Source: Staphylothermus sp. (GTDB lineage Archaea > Thermoproteota > Thermoprotei_A > Sulfolobales > Desulfurococcaceae). Taken from it: a stretch of 5,026 nt of DNA. The first letter of the stretch is position 1; each line of letters opens with the position of its first letter. The position numbers and the translations under genes were made by a program. The stretch is taken from positions 1 to 5,026 of the forward strand of contig JAGHDU010000001.1 in NCBI GenBank assembly GCA_021159785.1, in the 5' to 3' direction. This document shows positions 1 through 5,026 of this stretch, piece by piece. The notes beneath the pieces are model-generated. The model did no database searches. It saw only the letters and a program-made list of their open reading frames with translations, and had not been told where the DNA came from.

Positions 1-744
1 AATATTATTAATAGATTAAATATTGCAAGCAAAATTGAGAATAAAATGTTGATTGAAGCTAGAGTTTATGGATATGATCGTTATGGATTAACATTATCCT
101 CCTGTCCCGATTCGTTACATTGCGGTTTTCATTTACGTTTAAGGAACATGATGACTAGGAATGTGCCGAAGCATATTTTGAGCGAGTTGGGATGGAATGC
201 GCTGATTACTGCTAAGAGTTCACAAGAGATCATAGTTAATCTCAACTATATAATTGCTGAAAAACTAGGTGAGAAAGTAGAAGTTAAGGTATCTAGGTCT
301 GGAAGTATTATTGTTTTTGATTATGATGTGGAAGTAGATGTTACTAGTGTGTCTGACTCAATATTTAGAATGCTTTATTACCTGCTTGCACTACGTTCCG
401 CGATTAATTACGTGAAATTATATGGTTTAGAGAAAAGATTCATAATTATGCTTGAGGAACCCGAAGCTCATGTCTTCCCATTCTTCGTAGACCTATTAGC
501 TGATTATATTGCTAAGGCTACTGAGAACATGTATGTAATTATCACTACTCATAATCCTATTCTTGTGTCTGCTCTATGGGATCGCATAAAGAATGTAAAA
601 ACATATTACGTTATGAGAGATAAGCTGGGTTCAACAAATATAGTTGAAATCGACATAGCTAGGCTTGCAGAAGAACTGATTACATCCGAAGACCTACTAT
701 TCATGGCGCCAAGTGAAGTCCTACAGAAATATATAGTAAAATAA
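1..744 (+). CDS. AAA/ABC-like ATPase, C-terminal portion (partial at left edge)
   Basis: The reading frame is open from the first base to a TAA at 742-744, giving about 247 residues; the ATG at 46 is internal, because the upstream codons read through without a stop. The last half carries the conserved part of an ATP-binding cassette fold. A signature-like segment (VSDSIFRMLYYLLALR) lies at about 349-400. A Walker B strand (FIIMLEEPEAH, acidic pair at 454-459) follows, then a switch/H-loop (IITTHNP, histidine at 550-552). Walker A must lie upstream of the window. This order, and the EEPEAH form of Walker B, match the AAA_15/AAA_21 group of OLD/RecF-like ATPases, which usually act with a partner encoded next door. 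The short partner start at 775 is 30 bases downstream and probably in the same operon. The cellular role is unknown; defence or DNA repair is typical of relatives but is inference here. Confidence 0.85.
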   Translation, partial: NIINRLNIASKIENKMLIEARVYGYDRYGLTLSSCPDSLHCGFHLRLRNMMTRNVPKHILSELGWNALITAKSSQEIIVNLNYIIAEKLGEKVEVKVSRSGSIIVFDYDVEVDVTSVSDSIFRMLYYLLALRSAINYVKLYGLEKRFIIMLEEPEAHVFPFFVDLLADYIAKATENMYVIITTHNPILVSALWDRIKNVKTYYVMRDKLGSTNIVEIDIARLAEELITSEDLLFMAPSEVLQKYIVK

Positions 745-774
745 CGGACTTTGACAAGATTAAGGTGAAATGTA

Positions 775-1011
775 TTGAAGATAATTGCAGAATGTTATGC
801 CAATCGATGTCTTGCGCAGGAATTAAAACACTATATCCAGAATCTTGGAAGGGACTTCAGAGTATATATAGGGCATAATTATATATTATCTCCGAGACCT
901 CTCCCACCCACTCTTCTGGATGATGCATTGACTCCTTCCAGACAAGCCTCAACTTATCACTGCTTGTATCGTATTCGTGTACATGGCTATACTTGTTCTC
1001 AAAACCAATAG
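775..1011 (+). pseudogene. 5' stub of the ATPase partner gene, truncated and read into antisense DNA
   Basis: The TTG start at 775 has a good ribosome binding site (AGGTGA at 763-768, six bases upstream) and sits 30 bases after the ATPase stop, so the start looks genuine and operonic. Residues 1 to about 36 (MKIIAECYANRCLAQELKHY, then a basic strand ending GHNY) look like the first beta-alpha-beta of a small alpha/beta domain. Position and the strand with an early glutamate recall TOPRIM-like partners of OLD-type ATPases, but this is weak. From about 883 onward the frame simply reads the opposite strand of the propeller pseudogene, so residues 37-78 (proline-, serine- and arginine-rich) are probably not ancestral. 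A short chimeric protein might still be made. I do not recognise a named family with certainty. Confidence 0.6.
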
Positions 1012-1313
1012 TAGCACCACGGCCAGATCGGCCACGGTAAGTGGCTGGTGCATGAACCCATCCACCAAAATAAATATACTCATCAACAGTAGCCGAGGCA
1101 TTATATGTGTCTCCACCACTATGAGGACCAGGCCCAACTAAGTCATAGTCATAGATCCTCCGAATCCCACCATGGTCAATGAAATACGCTTTAGCCTCAA
1201 AAGCCAACGTATAATACAAGACTCCCCTATTGTATTTCAATCTGAATACTCCCACTACCCCACTTAGGCCCATAACTGGGAAAATGTTGCTGTAAATAAT
1301 CAATTACACCCAT
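857..1313 (-). pseudogene. Truncated, frameshifted beta-propeller-like protein (possibly DUF2139)
   Basis: The best start is the ATG at 1313-1311, which reads MGVIDYLQQHFPSYGPKWGS. At 1250-1256 the frame must slip by one base (one extra or two missing) to continue as GVFRLKYNRGVLYYTLAFEA. The shifted frame has a nominal TTG start at 1303, but its first 17 residues make no sense as protein, whereas the ATG frame gives a sensible N-terminus. The body contains repeated aromatic/glycine blade-like strands (DEYIYFGGWVHAPATY, KYSHVHEYDTSSDKLRLVW, HHPEEWVGEVSEIIY), typical of beta-propellers. I associate this pattern with the archaeal DUF2139 family, from memory and without a search. Such proteins are usually over 300 residues; here homology ends near 881 after about 144 codons, and the frame stops at 857. 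It is therefore both frameshifted and missing its C-terminal half, consistent with a dead gene. Function of the intact family is unknown. Confidence 0.65.
876..886. other. Deletion/recombination junction between two convergent gene stubs
   Basis: On the plus strand the partner-gene sequence appears authentic up to the codons for GHNY (871-882). On the minus strand the propeller sequence appears authentic down to the codons for EIIY (892-881). The two meet in an AT-rich stretch. Since both genes point toward this spot and both lack their 3' ends, a single deletion of intervening DNA explains both losses. No transposon end or target-site duplication is visible. Confidence 0.5.
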
Positions 1314-1358
1314 AATCCCGCCCTATGAATCATTCTTTAGGAAGAGTATAATCACATC

Positions 1359-1366
1359 ATTTATAA
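1359..1366 (-). promoter_or_regulatory. Candidate TATA box of the propeller pseudogene
   Basis: The minus strand reads TTATAAAT here. A start about 26 bases further on would fall near 1336, leaving a leader of some 20 bases before the ATG at 1313. The surrounding sequence is very AT-rich, so chance matches are likely. If real, it shows the propeller gene had its own promoter and was not simply the third gene of the transporter operon. Confidence 0.35.
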
Positions 1367-1380
1367 TATAATTATGATAT

Positions 1381-1405
1381 TATGAAAAGAATAACACTTT
1401 TCATA
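1381..1405 (-). terminator. 9-bp inverted repeat across the permease stop codon, terminator-like
   Basis: A perfect 9-base inverted repeat (TATGAAAAG, 7-base loop, CTTTTCATA) spans the TGA stop of the permease at 1403-1401. Its minus-strand transcript ends in a U-rich arm (TTATTCTTTTC). Archaeal termination depends mainly on U-tracts rather than stems, so the hairpin could equally protect the 3' end of the operon mRNA. The stem is AT-rich and its stability at high temperature is doubtful. Confidence 0.4.
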
Positions 1406-2153
1406 TAAGGTGCCATTTTCGGAGTATTTTCGTTTCTACTTTGTCAATTGTTTTTTGGAATAGAAGTGTTAGTGCACCTATTGTTATTATTAATGCTATT
1501 ACTTGGTCTACTCTTAGTGTTGAGTATGCGTAGAGCATTAGTGCTCCTAATCCATTGCTTAGTGCTAAGTATTCGGTTACAAAGCCTAGTCTCCAGCTGT
1601 GCCCTGCTTCATATCTTAGTATGGTTGCTATATGGGTTACTGAGAGTGGCAGTATTATCTTGAAGTATAGTTTCCTGCCTCTTATCCCGTGTAGGATTGT
1701 GAATTCCAACAACCTCTTATCAATGTATTTATGGGAGCTTATCAGAGCATAGACTAGTGGGAACGCTGTACATATCATGATCCCTATAATGACCAGCCAA
1801 TCATTTAGTCCCACCCAGATCATTAGTAGGGGTATGAAAGCAAAACTAGGGATGACCACTATGAATGCTATTATGGGATATACTATGTCTCGAACAATCC
1901 TCGAGTAGAGAAAAAGGGATCCTAGAAAGAACCCCGTTAATACTCCTAATAGGAAGCCTATAGTTACCCGTGTAAGGGTCATTAAGAGGTTCCATAAAAG
2001 GTTTCTTTGGAAAAGTAACTCCTTGAATGCTTGGAGAACCATTATAAGGTCTGGGAAAAGATAGTGTGGAACAGTTAGAGACAACAAGTACCAGATAAGT
2101 ACGAGAGTGGATAGAGATAAAAGTAAACGGGCGATCTTAGTTCTTGGTTCCAA
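1401..2153 (-). CDS. ABC transporter permease, NitT/TauT (SsuC/TauC-like) family
   Basis: This 250-residue integral membrane protein forms the channel of an importer for a small anion or organic compound (nitrate-, taurine-, alkanesulfonate- or thiamine-precursor-type). About six hydrophobic helices are visible, at roughly residues 8-28, 57-80, 91-114, 118-138, a weaker one near 172-190, and 216-236. Hallmarks are the helix with PSFAFIPLLMIWVGL (102-116) and the EAA loop at about 150-171 (EFTILHGIRGRKLYFKIILP, conserved glycine at 156), which docks on the ATPase subunit. Length is normal for the family. The start is TTG at 2153, supported by GGTGA eight bases upstream and lying inside the end of the binding-protein gene, with a 17-base overlap that suggests translational coupling. 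No ATP-binding subunit gene follows. Substrate cannot be told from sequence. Confidence 0.9.
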   Translation of the reverse strand: MEPRTKIARLLLSLSTLVLIWYLLSLTVPHYLFPDLIMVLQAFKELLFQRNLLWNLLMTLTRVTIGFLLGVLTGFFLGSLFLYSRIVRDIVYPIIAFIVVIPSFAFIPLLMIWVGLNDWLVIIGIMICTAFPLVYALISSHKYIDKRLLEFTILHGIRGRKLYFKIILPLSVTHIATILRYEAGHSWRLGFVTEYLALSNGLGALMLYAYSTLRVDQVIALIITIGALTLLFQKTIDKVETKILRKWHLI

Positions 2154-3096
2154 TCCCTAGGTCACCCAGTATATCGGTATAGATGAAGTCATCCACGTTG
2201 ACCTCGTGGTCTAATGCTCCATACTTGAGTAAAAGCTCAGCGTATTCCTCTAAAGCTGTCTTATTGATTTCTAGTGTGTAGTCTAGGTACTGCATTGATT
2301 CCTCCATAATATCTGTTGAACTCGCTAAGTGCTTTGCTACTATCACGGCTGCTTCATGTGGATGATTCTTTATGAATTCTACGGCTCTATTGATGGCGTA
2401 GATGAACTTTGCCACAATATCTGAGTGTTCCTCAAGCAACTCCTCCGTTGCGAAAACACCGCTACCAGGCATATTGGGCCAGAGATCCCTGCTCATCAAT
2501 ACACGATAAGCACCTAGTTTCTCAGCAAGAGTAGCGTAGTGCTCAGGTATGAATGCTGCATCGATTTGGTTCGTGAGTAGCGCATTCACTGCTATGTATG
2601 GGGGCATCTTTATCCAGGTAAAGTTCAATTCATACCTATCCCTTACCATCATAGCCAATAACCAAGTAGGAGAACCTGGACCTGTAGCAGAGACTTTTGC
2701 ATCCTTTAACTCATCTATACTATTAATGCTTTTTCCAGTCACTAATGCATAACCATTCAAATGAGTCATAGCAACAAGCTTGACCGGAACACCCCTACTA
2801 TACATAACCATCACTGGCCCAACACATGCAAGAGTAAGGTCAAACTCATCCCTACTAAGAGCAACAGCAAGCTCCAACCCGGTACTAAATGTCTTATAAT
2901 CAACCCCTAGACCCACCTCCTCGAAATACCCTTTATCTAGTGCTACCCAGAAAGCAGCAGAATGATCATTGAGCTCAACACCAACAACAATCTCACTAGG
3001 AGAACTATTACCCATATATGCATAGATATAATATAGTCCACTGACAAGAATAACAATAATAGCAGCAACGCCAGCGATCTTCAGCCACAGCTCCAT
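2137..3096 (-). CDS. Membrane-anchored substrate-binding protein of a NitT/TauT-type ABC importer
   Basis: This is the extracellular solute-binding subunit, 319 residues from the ATG at 3096. I chose that start over an in-frame upstream codon at 3135 because GGTGAT (3106-3101) sits four bases before it and because 3135 falls within the TATA box. Residues 6-27 form a hydrophobic anchor; there is no lipobox cysteine, so it is probably held by an uncleaved helix. Family features of NMT1/SsuA/TauA-like type II binding proteins follow: SAAFWVALDKGYFEEVGLGV (about 46-65), the phosphate/anion-cradle-like SATGPGSPTWLL (126-137) and the hinge-region NALLTNQIDAAFIPEH (about 151-166). The C-terminal domain is helical (IVAKFIYAINRAVEFIKNHP). 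It is transcribed first, with the permease gene overlapping its end. The ligand is unknown: taurine, sulfonate, nitrate and pyrimidine types share this fold. Confidence 0.88.
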   Translation of the reverse strand: MELWLKIAGVAAIIVILVSGLYYIYAYMGNSSPSEIVVGVELNDHSAAFWVALDKGYFEEVGLGVDYKTFSTGLELAVALSRDEFDLTLACVGPVMVMYSRGVPVKLVAMTHLNGYALVTGKSINSIDELKDAKVSATGPGSPTWLLAMMVRDRYELNFTWIKMPPYIAVNALLTNQIDAAFIPEHYATLAEKLGAYRVLMSRDLWPNMPGSGVFATEELLEEHSDIVAKFIYAINRAVEFIKNHPHEAAVIVAKHLASSTDIMEESMQYLDYTLEINKTALEEYAELLLKYGALDHEVNVDDFIYTDILGDLGIGTKN

Positions 3097-3100
3097 GTCT

Positions 3101-3106
3101 ATCACC
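3101..3106 (-). promoter_or_regulatory. Ribosome binding site that fixes the binding-protein start
   Basis: The minus strand reads GGTGAT, an exact match to the archaeal Shine-Dalgarno consensus, four bases before the ATG at 3096. It decides against the longer reading frame that would add 13 residues (MLVYNLFKTVVID) in front of the anchor helix. Confidence 0.7.
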
Positions 3107-3134
3107 ACTGTTTTAAACAAATTATACACTAACA

Positions 3135-3143
3135 ATATAAAAA
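3135..3143 (-). promoter_or_regulatory. TATA box of the transporter operon
   Basis: The minus strand reads TTTTTATAT, preceded by AAGC, a plausible purine-rich BRE context. Initiation about 26 bases downstream would be near 3113, giving a leader of about 17 bases that contains the GGTGAT site before the ATG at 3096. The spacing is coherent, making this one of the more convincing promoters in the window. Confidence 0.6.
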
Positions 3144-3318
3144 GCTTAATGTGTCAAACAAAACTATTTTACAATTACATACAATAGAAAATTCCTAAGG
3201 GTTATACCAAGGATTCGATACAAAAGCTATGAATTAATCTCAATGAATTCTAATATACGTGAAACATATGAAAGGCAACACTTAGAGAGGTGATTTGATT
3301 ACCTACGAAACTGTGTCG
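3144..3318. other. Intergenic region between transporter operon and vapC
   Basis: About 175 AT-rich bases with no convincing gene. The only notable element is a plus-strand GAGAGGTGAT at 3285-3294 followed directly by a TTG at 3295, which opens a 29-codon frame ending at 3384 inside the antisense of vapC. I treat this as a possible relic of a gene start, not as a gene. Confidence 0.4.
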
Positions 3319-3726
3319 TTAATGTATCCATATTCTTTTAATCTGTCTTATTTTATCATATTCTTTATCTTCACTAACAATTAGATCGATATTATTATTC
3401 AGCATTGCACCAACATGGAGGGAATCCGAGGGTTTAAGCTTGTATTCTACAATGAGTTTTGATGCATATTTATATTCTTCCTCACTTAACTCCAATACAT
3501 TAATATATGGTAAAACAATGGACTCAATGAACTCAATTGATAACTCATAGGGCACTCCATACTTTTTCTTAGACACATTTATCAGCTCATCAAGAACAAG
3601 AACATCCGTATATGCCTTGTATTTAGAAAGTAATTCTAAGTAATAGTTTTCATAAATATACCTATCCCTTGGATCGGTTACCGTGTTGAGATAAATAAGT
3701 AATGGAGCATCTATGAATATCTTCAA
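3319..3726 (-). CDS. vapC: VapC-type PIN-domain ribonuclease toxin
   Basis: This 135-residue PIN-domain protein is expected to be a Mg2+-dependent endoribonuclease that cuts RNA (tRNA or rRNA in studied VapCs) unless bound by its antitoxin. The acidic catalytic set is complete: D6 in FIDAPLLIYL, E47 in VLDELINV, D101 in KPSDSLHVGAM, and D120 with D124 in IVSEDKEYD. Length is standard. Translation starts at TTG 3726, overlapping the antitoxin stop by four bases (TTGA). Its ribosome binding site (GAGGAGG) lies within the acidic C-terminal codons of the antitoxin gene, so the two are coupled. Nothing suggests inactivation. Target RNA cannot be predicted from the sequence. Confidence 0.88.
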   Translation of the reverse strand: MKIFIDAPLLIYLNTVTDPRDRYIYENYYLELLSKYKAYTDVLVLDELINVSKKKYGVPYELSIEFIESIVLPYINVLELSEEEYKYASKLIVEYKLKPSDSLHVGAMLNNNIDLIVSEDKEYDKIRQIKRIWIH

Positions 3727-4007
3727 TCCTCAAATTCCTCCTCTAAACTAATAGATGCTAATTCACCTGGTCTCGGTTCCTTACGGCCTTTTATCCGACG
3801 TAACTTCTCAAGGTGTTCCCTGAGTTTTTCCTTAATAGTATCGGTGTTGATCTTCTTTTTCGCAGGCTTGATAACTATTCCATCTCTGATCTCTATAATT
3901 ACTTCATCACCTTCATCAATACCTACAGCTTCACGAATAGCCTTAGGAAGTATAATGTACCCTTTTCTCCCGACTCTTGACTTCAAAGTCAAACCAAGTC
4001 CACCCAA
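3723..4007 (-). CDS. vapB: AbrB/SpoVT-family antitoxin of the VapBC pair
   Basis: This protein of up to 94 residues has an N-terminal AbrB/MazE swapped-hairpin DNA-binding domain (SRVGRKGYIILPKAIREAVG, then DEGDEVIIEIRDGIVIKPAKK, about residues 10-52). A basic helical linker (about 54-80) and an acidic tail (SLEEEFED) follow and probably wrap the toxin's active site. It should neutralise VapC and repress its own promoter. The outer start is TTG 4007, close to the inferred transcription start, so it may be leaderless. TTG codons at 3992 and 3986 are alternatives, with GGGTGGA in front of them, and would give an N-terminus more typical of the family (starting near LKSRVGRKGY). The toxin gene follows with a four-base overlap. 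Confidence 0.85.
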   Translation of the reverse strand: MGGLGLTLKSRVGRKGYIILPKAIREAVGIDEGDEVIIEIRDGIVIKPAKKKINTDTIKEKLREHLEKLRRIKGRKEPRPGELASISLEEEFED

Positions 4008-4028
4008 GGCAATACTTAGTCAAACCAT

Positions 4029-4036
4029 AATATAAA
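4029..4036 (-). promoter_or_regulatory. TATA box of vapBC
   Basis: The minus strand reads TTTATATT, a near-consensus archaeal box A. About 26 bases downstream is position 4006, coinciding with the outer TTG start of vapB at 4007. That predicts a leaderless or nearly leaderless antitoxin message. Confidence 0.55.
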
Positions 4037-4080
4037 GTTATACAAACAATTTTAACCATATAGCACAAATGTAAAACTAA

Positions 4081-4096
4081 GATACAAGTATACAAG
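4081..4096. repeat. Short tandem repeat in the vapB/divergent-gene interval
   Basis: ATACAAG occurs twice eight bases apart (4082-4088 and 4090-4096). The pentamer TACAA also appears at 4041, 4113 and 4147. This is a possible operator for the antitoxin or a local regulator, but the base composition makes chance recurrence plausible. Confidence 0.25.
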
Positions 4097-4124
4097 ATTT
4101 CGAACACGAGTTTACAAAGACTAG

Positions 4125-4132
4125 TATTTTAT
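4125..4132 (+). promoter_or_regulatory. Candidate TATA box of the divergent anchored-protein gene
   Basis: TATTTTAT lies about 40 bases before the ATG at 4168. Initiation near 4154 would leave a short leader with a weak AGGT (4158-4161) six bases before the start codon. Confidence 0.4.
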
Positions 4133-4167
4133 GGGAATACAGACAATACAACTAACTAGGTCTCAAT

Positions 4168-4782
4168 ATGTCAAGAATGCTTATCATTTCCGCCATAATT
4201 ATCACAATTGTAGTTGTTGGCGCATTATATTATTTCTACTATACTAGCTCGAACCAAGCAGGAGCAATACTAGAGATCGATTACCAAGTAATAAATGATC
4301 CACAGACAATATCTAGCGCTAGGAAACTAATCGAGTCACTCCAAATACCACATACATCAGATCAGCAGGGACAAGAAATTGATTGGAATAATACAGACAT
4401 AGCCGTCTTAGAAATAACTGTAGAACTCATAAACAAAGGCAAGGATACGATATACTATATCACGAATTCATATTGTGGTGCATCCTATTATGTAAAAGAA
4501 CCCAGCACTATTACCAAACCCTTTAATTGGACTGTAAGAAAACCAATTAGTTTACCAGAGATAGATTCAGAGAAAGGACAAGTTCTTCCCATCGCTATAG
4601 GGTGTACCGAGGATCTAAGATACGAGAAGATGTTGCCAGGGACAAGTATTTCTCAAAAATTCTACTACATATTATCTAAGCCATTTAAAGGAACAATAAG
4701 GGTTATGACAGAAATATGCACAGAACCACTAAGCAATAAATGTGATATCCTAGAGAAATCTATTATTGTAGAAATCAATTAA
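4168..4782 (+). CDS. Membrane-anchored extracytoplasmic protein, Ig-like pattern, function unknown
   Basis: This 204-residue protein starts at ATG 4168 (a second ATG at codon 4 is possible). Residues 4-26 form one hydrophobic helix ending in an aromatic cluster (ALYYFYY), predicting a cytoplasmic N-terminus and an outer domain. The domain alternates beta-like strands (AVLEITVELINKGKDTIYYI, 79-98; KFYYILSKPFKGTIRVMTEI, 164-183) with an MLPGTSIS turn, a layout seen in Ig-like or BsuPI-type domains; this is fold-level resemblance only. Four cysteines (103, 146, 184, 192) could form two disulfides, and sequons at N74 (NNT) and N120 (NWT) allow N-glycosylation, all fitting an exported protein. It stands alone, divergent from vapBC and convergent with the next gene. 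No enzyme motif was seen. Confidence 0.75.
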   Translation: MSRMLIISAIIITIVVVGALYYFYYTSSNQAGAILEIDYQVINDPQTISSARKLIESLQIPHTSDQQGQEIDWNNTDIAVLEITVELINKGKDTIYYITNSYCGASYYVKEPSTITKPFNWTVRKPISLPEIDSEKGQVLPIAIGCTEDLRYEKMLPGTSISQKFYYILSKPFKGTIRVMTEICTEPLSNKCDILEKSIIVEIN

Positions 4783-4797
4783 TTCAAAGAACATTTA

Positions 4798-4806
4798 TGA
4801 AAAATA
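4798..4806 (-). terminator. Weak U-tract after the right-edge membrane protein
   Basis: The minus strand reads ATATTTTTC about 30 bases beyond the stop codon at 4833, a modest oligo-T of the kind that suffices for termination in many archaea. It lies in the 50-base gap between convergent genes. No hairpin accompanies it. Confidence 0.25.
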
Positions 4807-4832
4807 TAACCTTTGATAATAGATGTAAATCC

Positions 4833-5026
4833 TTATAGTTGTTCAAGGATTGCTTTCCTTGCCTTGTAAACCATGTATATGAACATTATAAATGTTGATA
4901 CTAGCATGATCAGCATTAATGGGATCACGGAGTGATACCCAGTTGTATATGCTAGGACTATAGAGACTATCTCGAGTACTAGGAACCACGCGAGAAAAAA
5001 TAGTATTGGCCTATACTCTTGGCCTG
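4833..5026 (-). CDS. Small membrane protein, C-terminal 63 residues (partial at right edge)
   Basis: An open minus-strand frame enters from the right edge and ends with TAA at 4835-4833. It encodes two hydrophobic helices, roughly PILFFLAWFLVLEIVSIVLA and VIPLMLIMLVSTFIMFIYMV, joined by a short loop (YTTGYHS) and followed by a basic tail (YKARKAILEQL). The positive tail suggests a cytoplasmic C-terminus. The hydrophobic periodicity and the sense stop before an intergenic gap support a real gene rather than a chance frame. The start and any upstream domain lie outside the window, and no family could be assigned. Confidence 0.6.
   Translation of the reverse strand, partial: GQEYRPILFFLAWFLVLEIVSIVLAYTTGYHSVIPLMLIMLVSTFIMFIYMVYKARKAILEQL

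Noticed and set aside
876..886. Insertion-sequence end or target-site duplication at the gene-stub junction
   Set aside because: No terminal inverted repeats, duplicated flanks or transposase fragments were visible on either side.
949..1137. 62-codon minus-strand frame
   Set aside because: It lies wholly within the propeller pseudogene in another frame on the same strand; the propeller frame has far better protein character.
1363..1383. ATAATAT...ATATTAT inverted repeat
   Set aside because: It is very AT-rich and low in complexity and overlaps a candidate promoter, so it is not credible as an independent structured element.
1448..1752. Two overlapping plus-strand frames (1448-1663 and 1555-1752), leucine-rich and serine-rich
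   Set aside because: They are antisense shadows of the permease. Their hydrophobic composition mirrors the transmembrane codons, and no ribosome binding site supports them.
2549..2752. 67-codon plus-strand frame
   Set aside because: It is antisense to the conserved middle of the binding protein, with no start signal and no protein-like pattern.
3097..3135. 13-residue N-terminal extension of the binding protein
   Set aside because: The upstream start codon overlaps the TATA box and has no ribosome binding site, while the ATG at 3096 has an exact GGTGAT.
3844..4035. 63-codon plus-strand hydrophobic frame
   Set aside because: It is antisense to vapB, covering the AbrB domain codons that are clearly under protein constraint.

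Overview
The window looks like a piece of a low-GC, hyperthermophilic archaeal chromosome, most likely Thermoproteota of the Desulfurococcales type (Staphylothermus/Thermosphaera-like). The signs are heavy use of ATA, AGA and AGG codons, frequent TTG start codons behind GGTGA-type ribosome binding sites, AT-rich TATA boxes about 26 bases from the inferred starts, N-terminally membrane-anchored secreted proteins without a lipobox, and an AbrB-VapC toxin-antitoxin pair. The genus is an inference from style, not from a marker gene.

Left part (1-1313): the C-terminal portion of an AAA/ABC-like ATPase (Walker B, H-loop) enters from the left edge. It is followed 30 bases later by the well-formed start of a small partner gene. 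That partner gene loses its own sequence after about 36 codons and runs head-on into the 3' side of a minus-strand gene, a beta-propeller-like protein possibly of the archaeal DUF2139 family. The propeller gene is itself cut short at the same place and carries a frameshift near its N-terminus. The simplest reading is one deletion that removed the 3' ends of two convergent genes and left two facing stubs.

Middle (1401-3143, minus strand): a two-gene operon encodes a NitT/TauT/SsuA-type substrate-binding protein and its SsuC/TauC-type permease, which overlap by 17 bases. It has a clear TATA box and Shine-Dalgarno sites, and a 9-bp inverted repeat sits across the permease stop codon. The ATP-binding subunit that must power such a transporter is not in the window.

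Right part (3286-5026): a vapB-vapC module (minus strand, 4-base TTGA overlap) has its own promoter. Divergent from it is a secreted or membrane-anchored protein with four cysteines and an Ig-like pattern. The C-terminal 63 residues of a two-helix membrane protein enter from the right edge on the minus strand. No RNA gene, CRISPR array or insertion sequence was recognised. No gene-free stretch exceeds about 185 bases.

I did not find a convincing new multi-gene system. The best candidates for a second look are the ATPase/partner pair with its mutilated partner, the fused junction at about 876-886, and the transporter operon without an ATPase.
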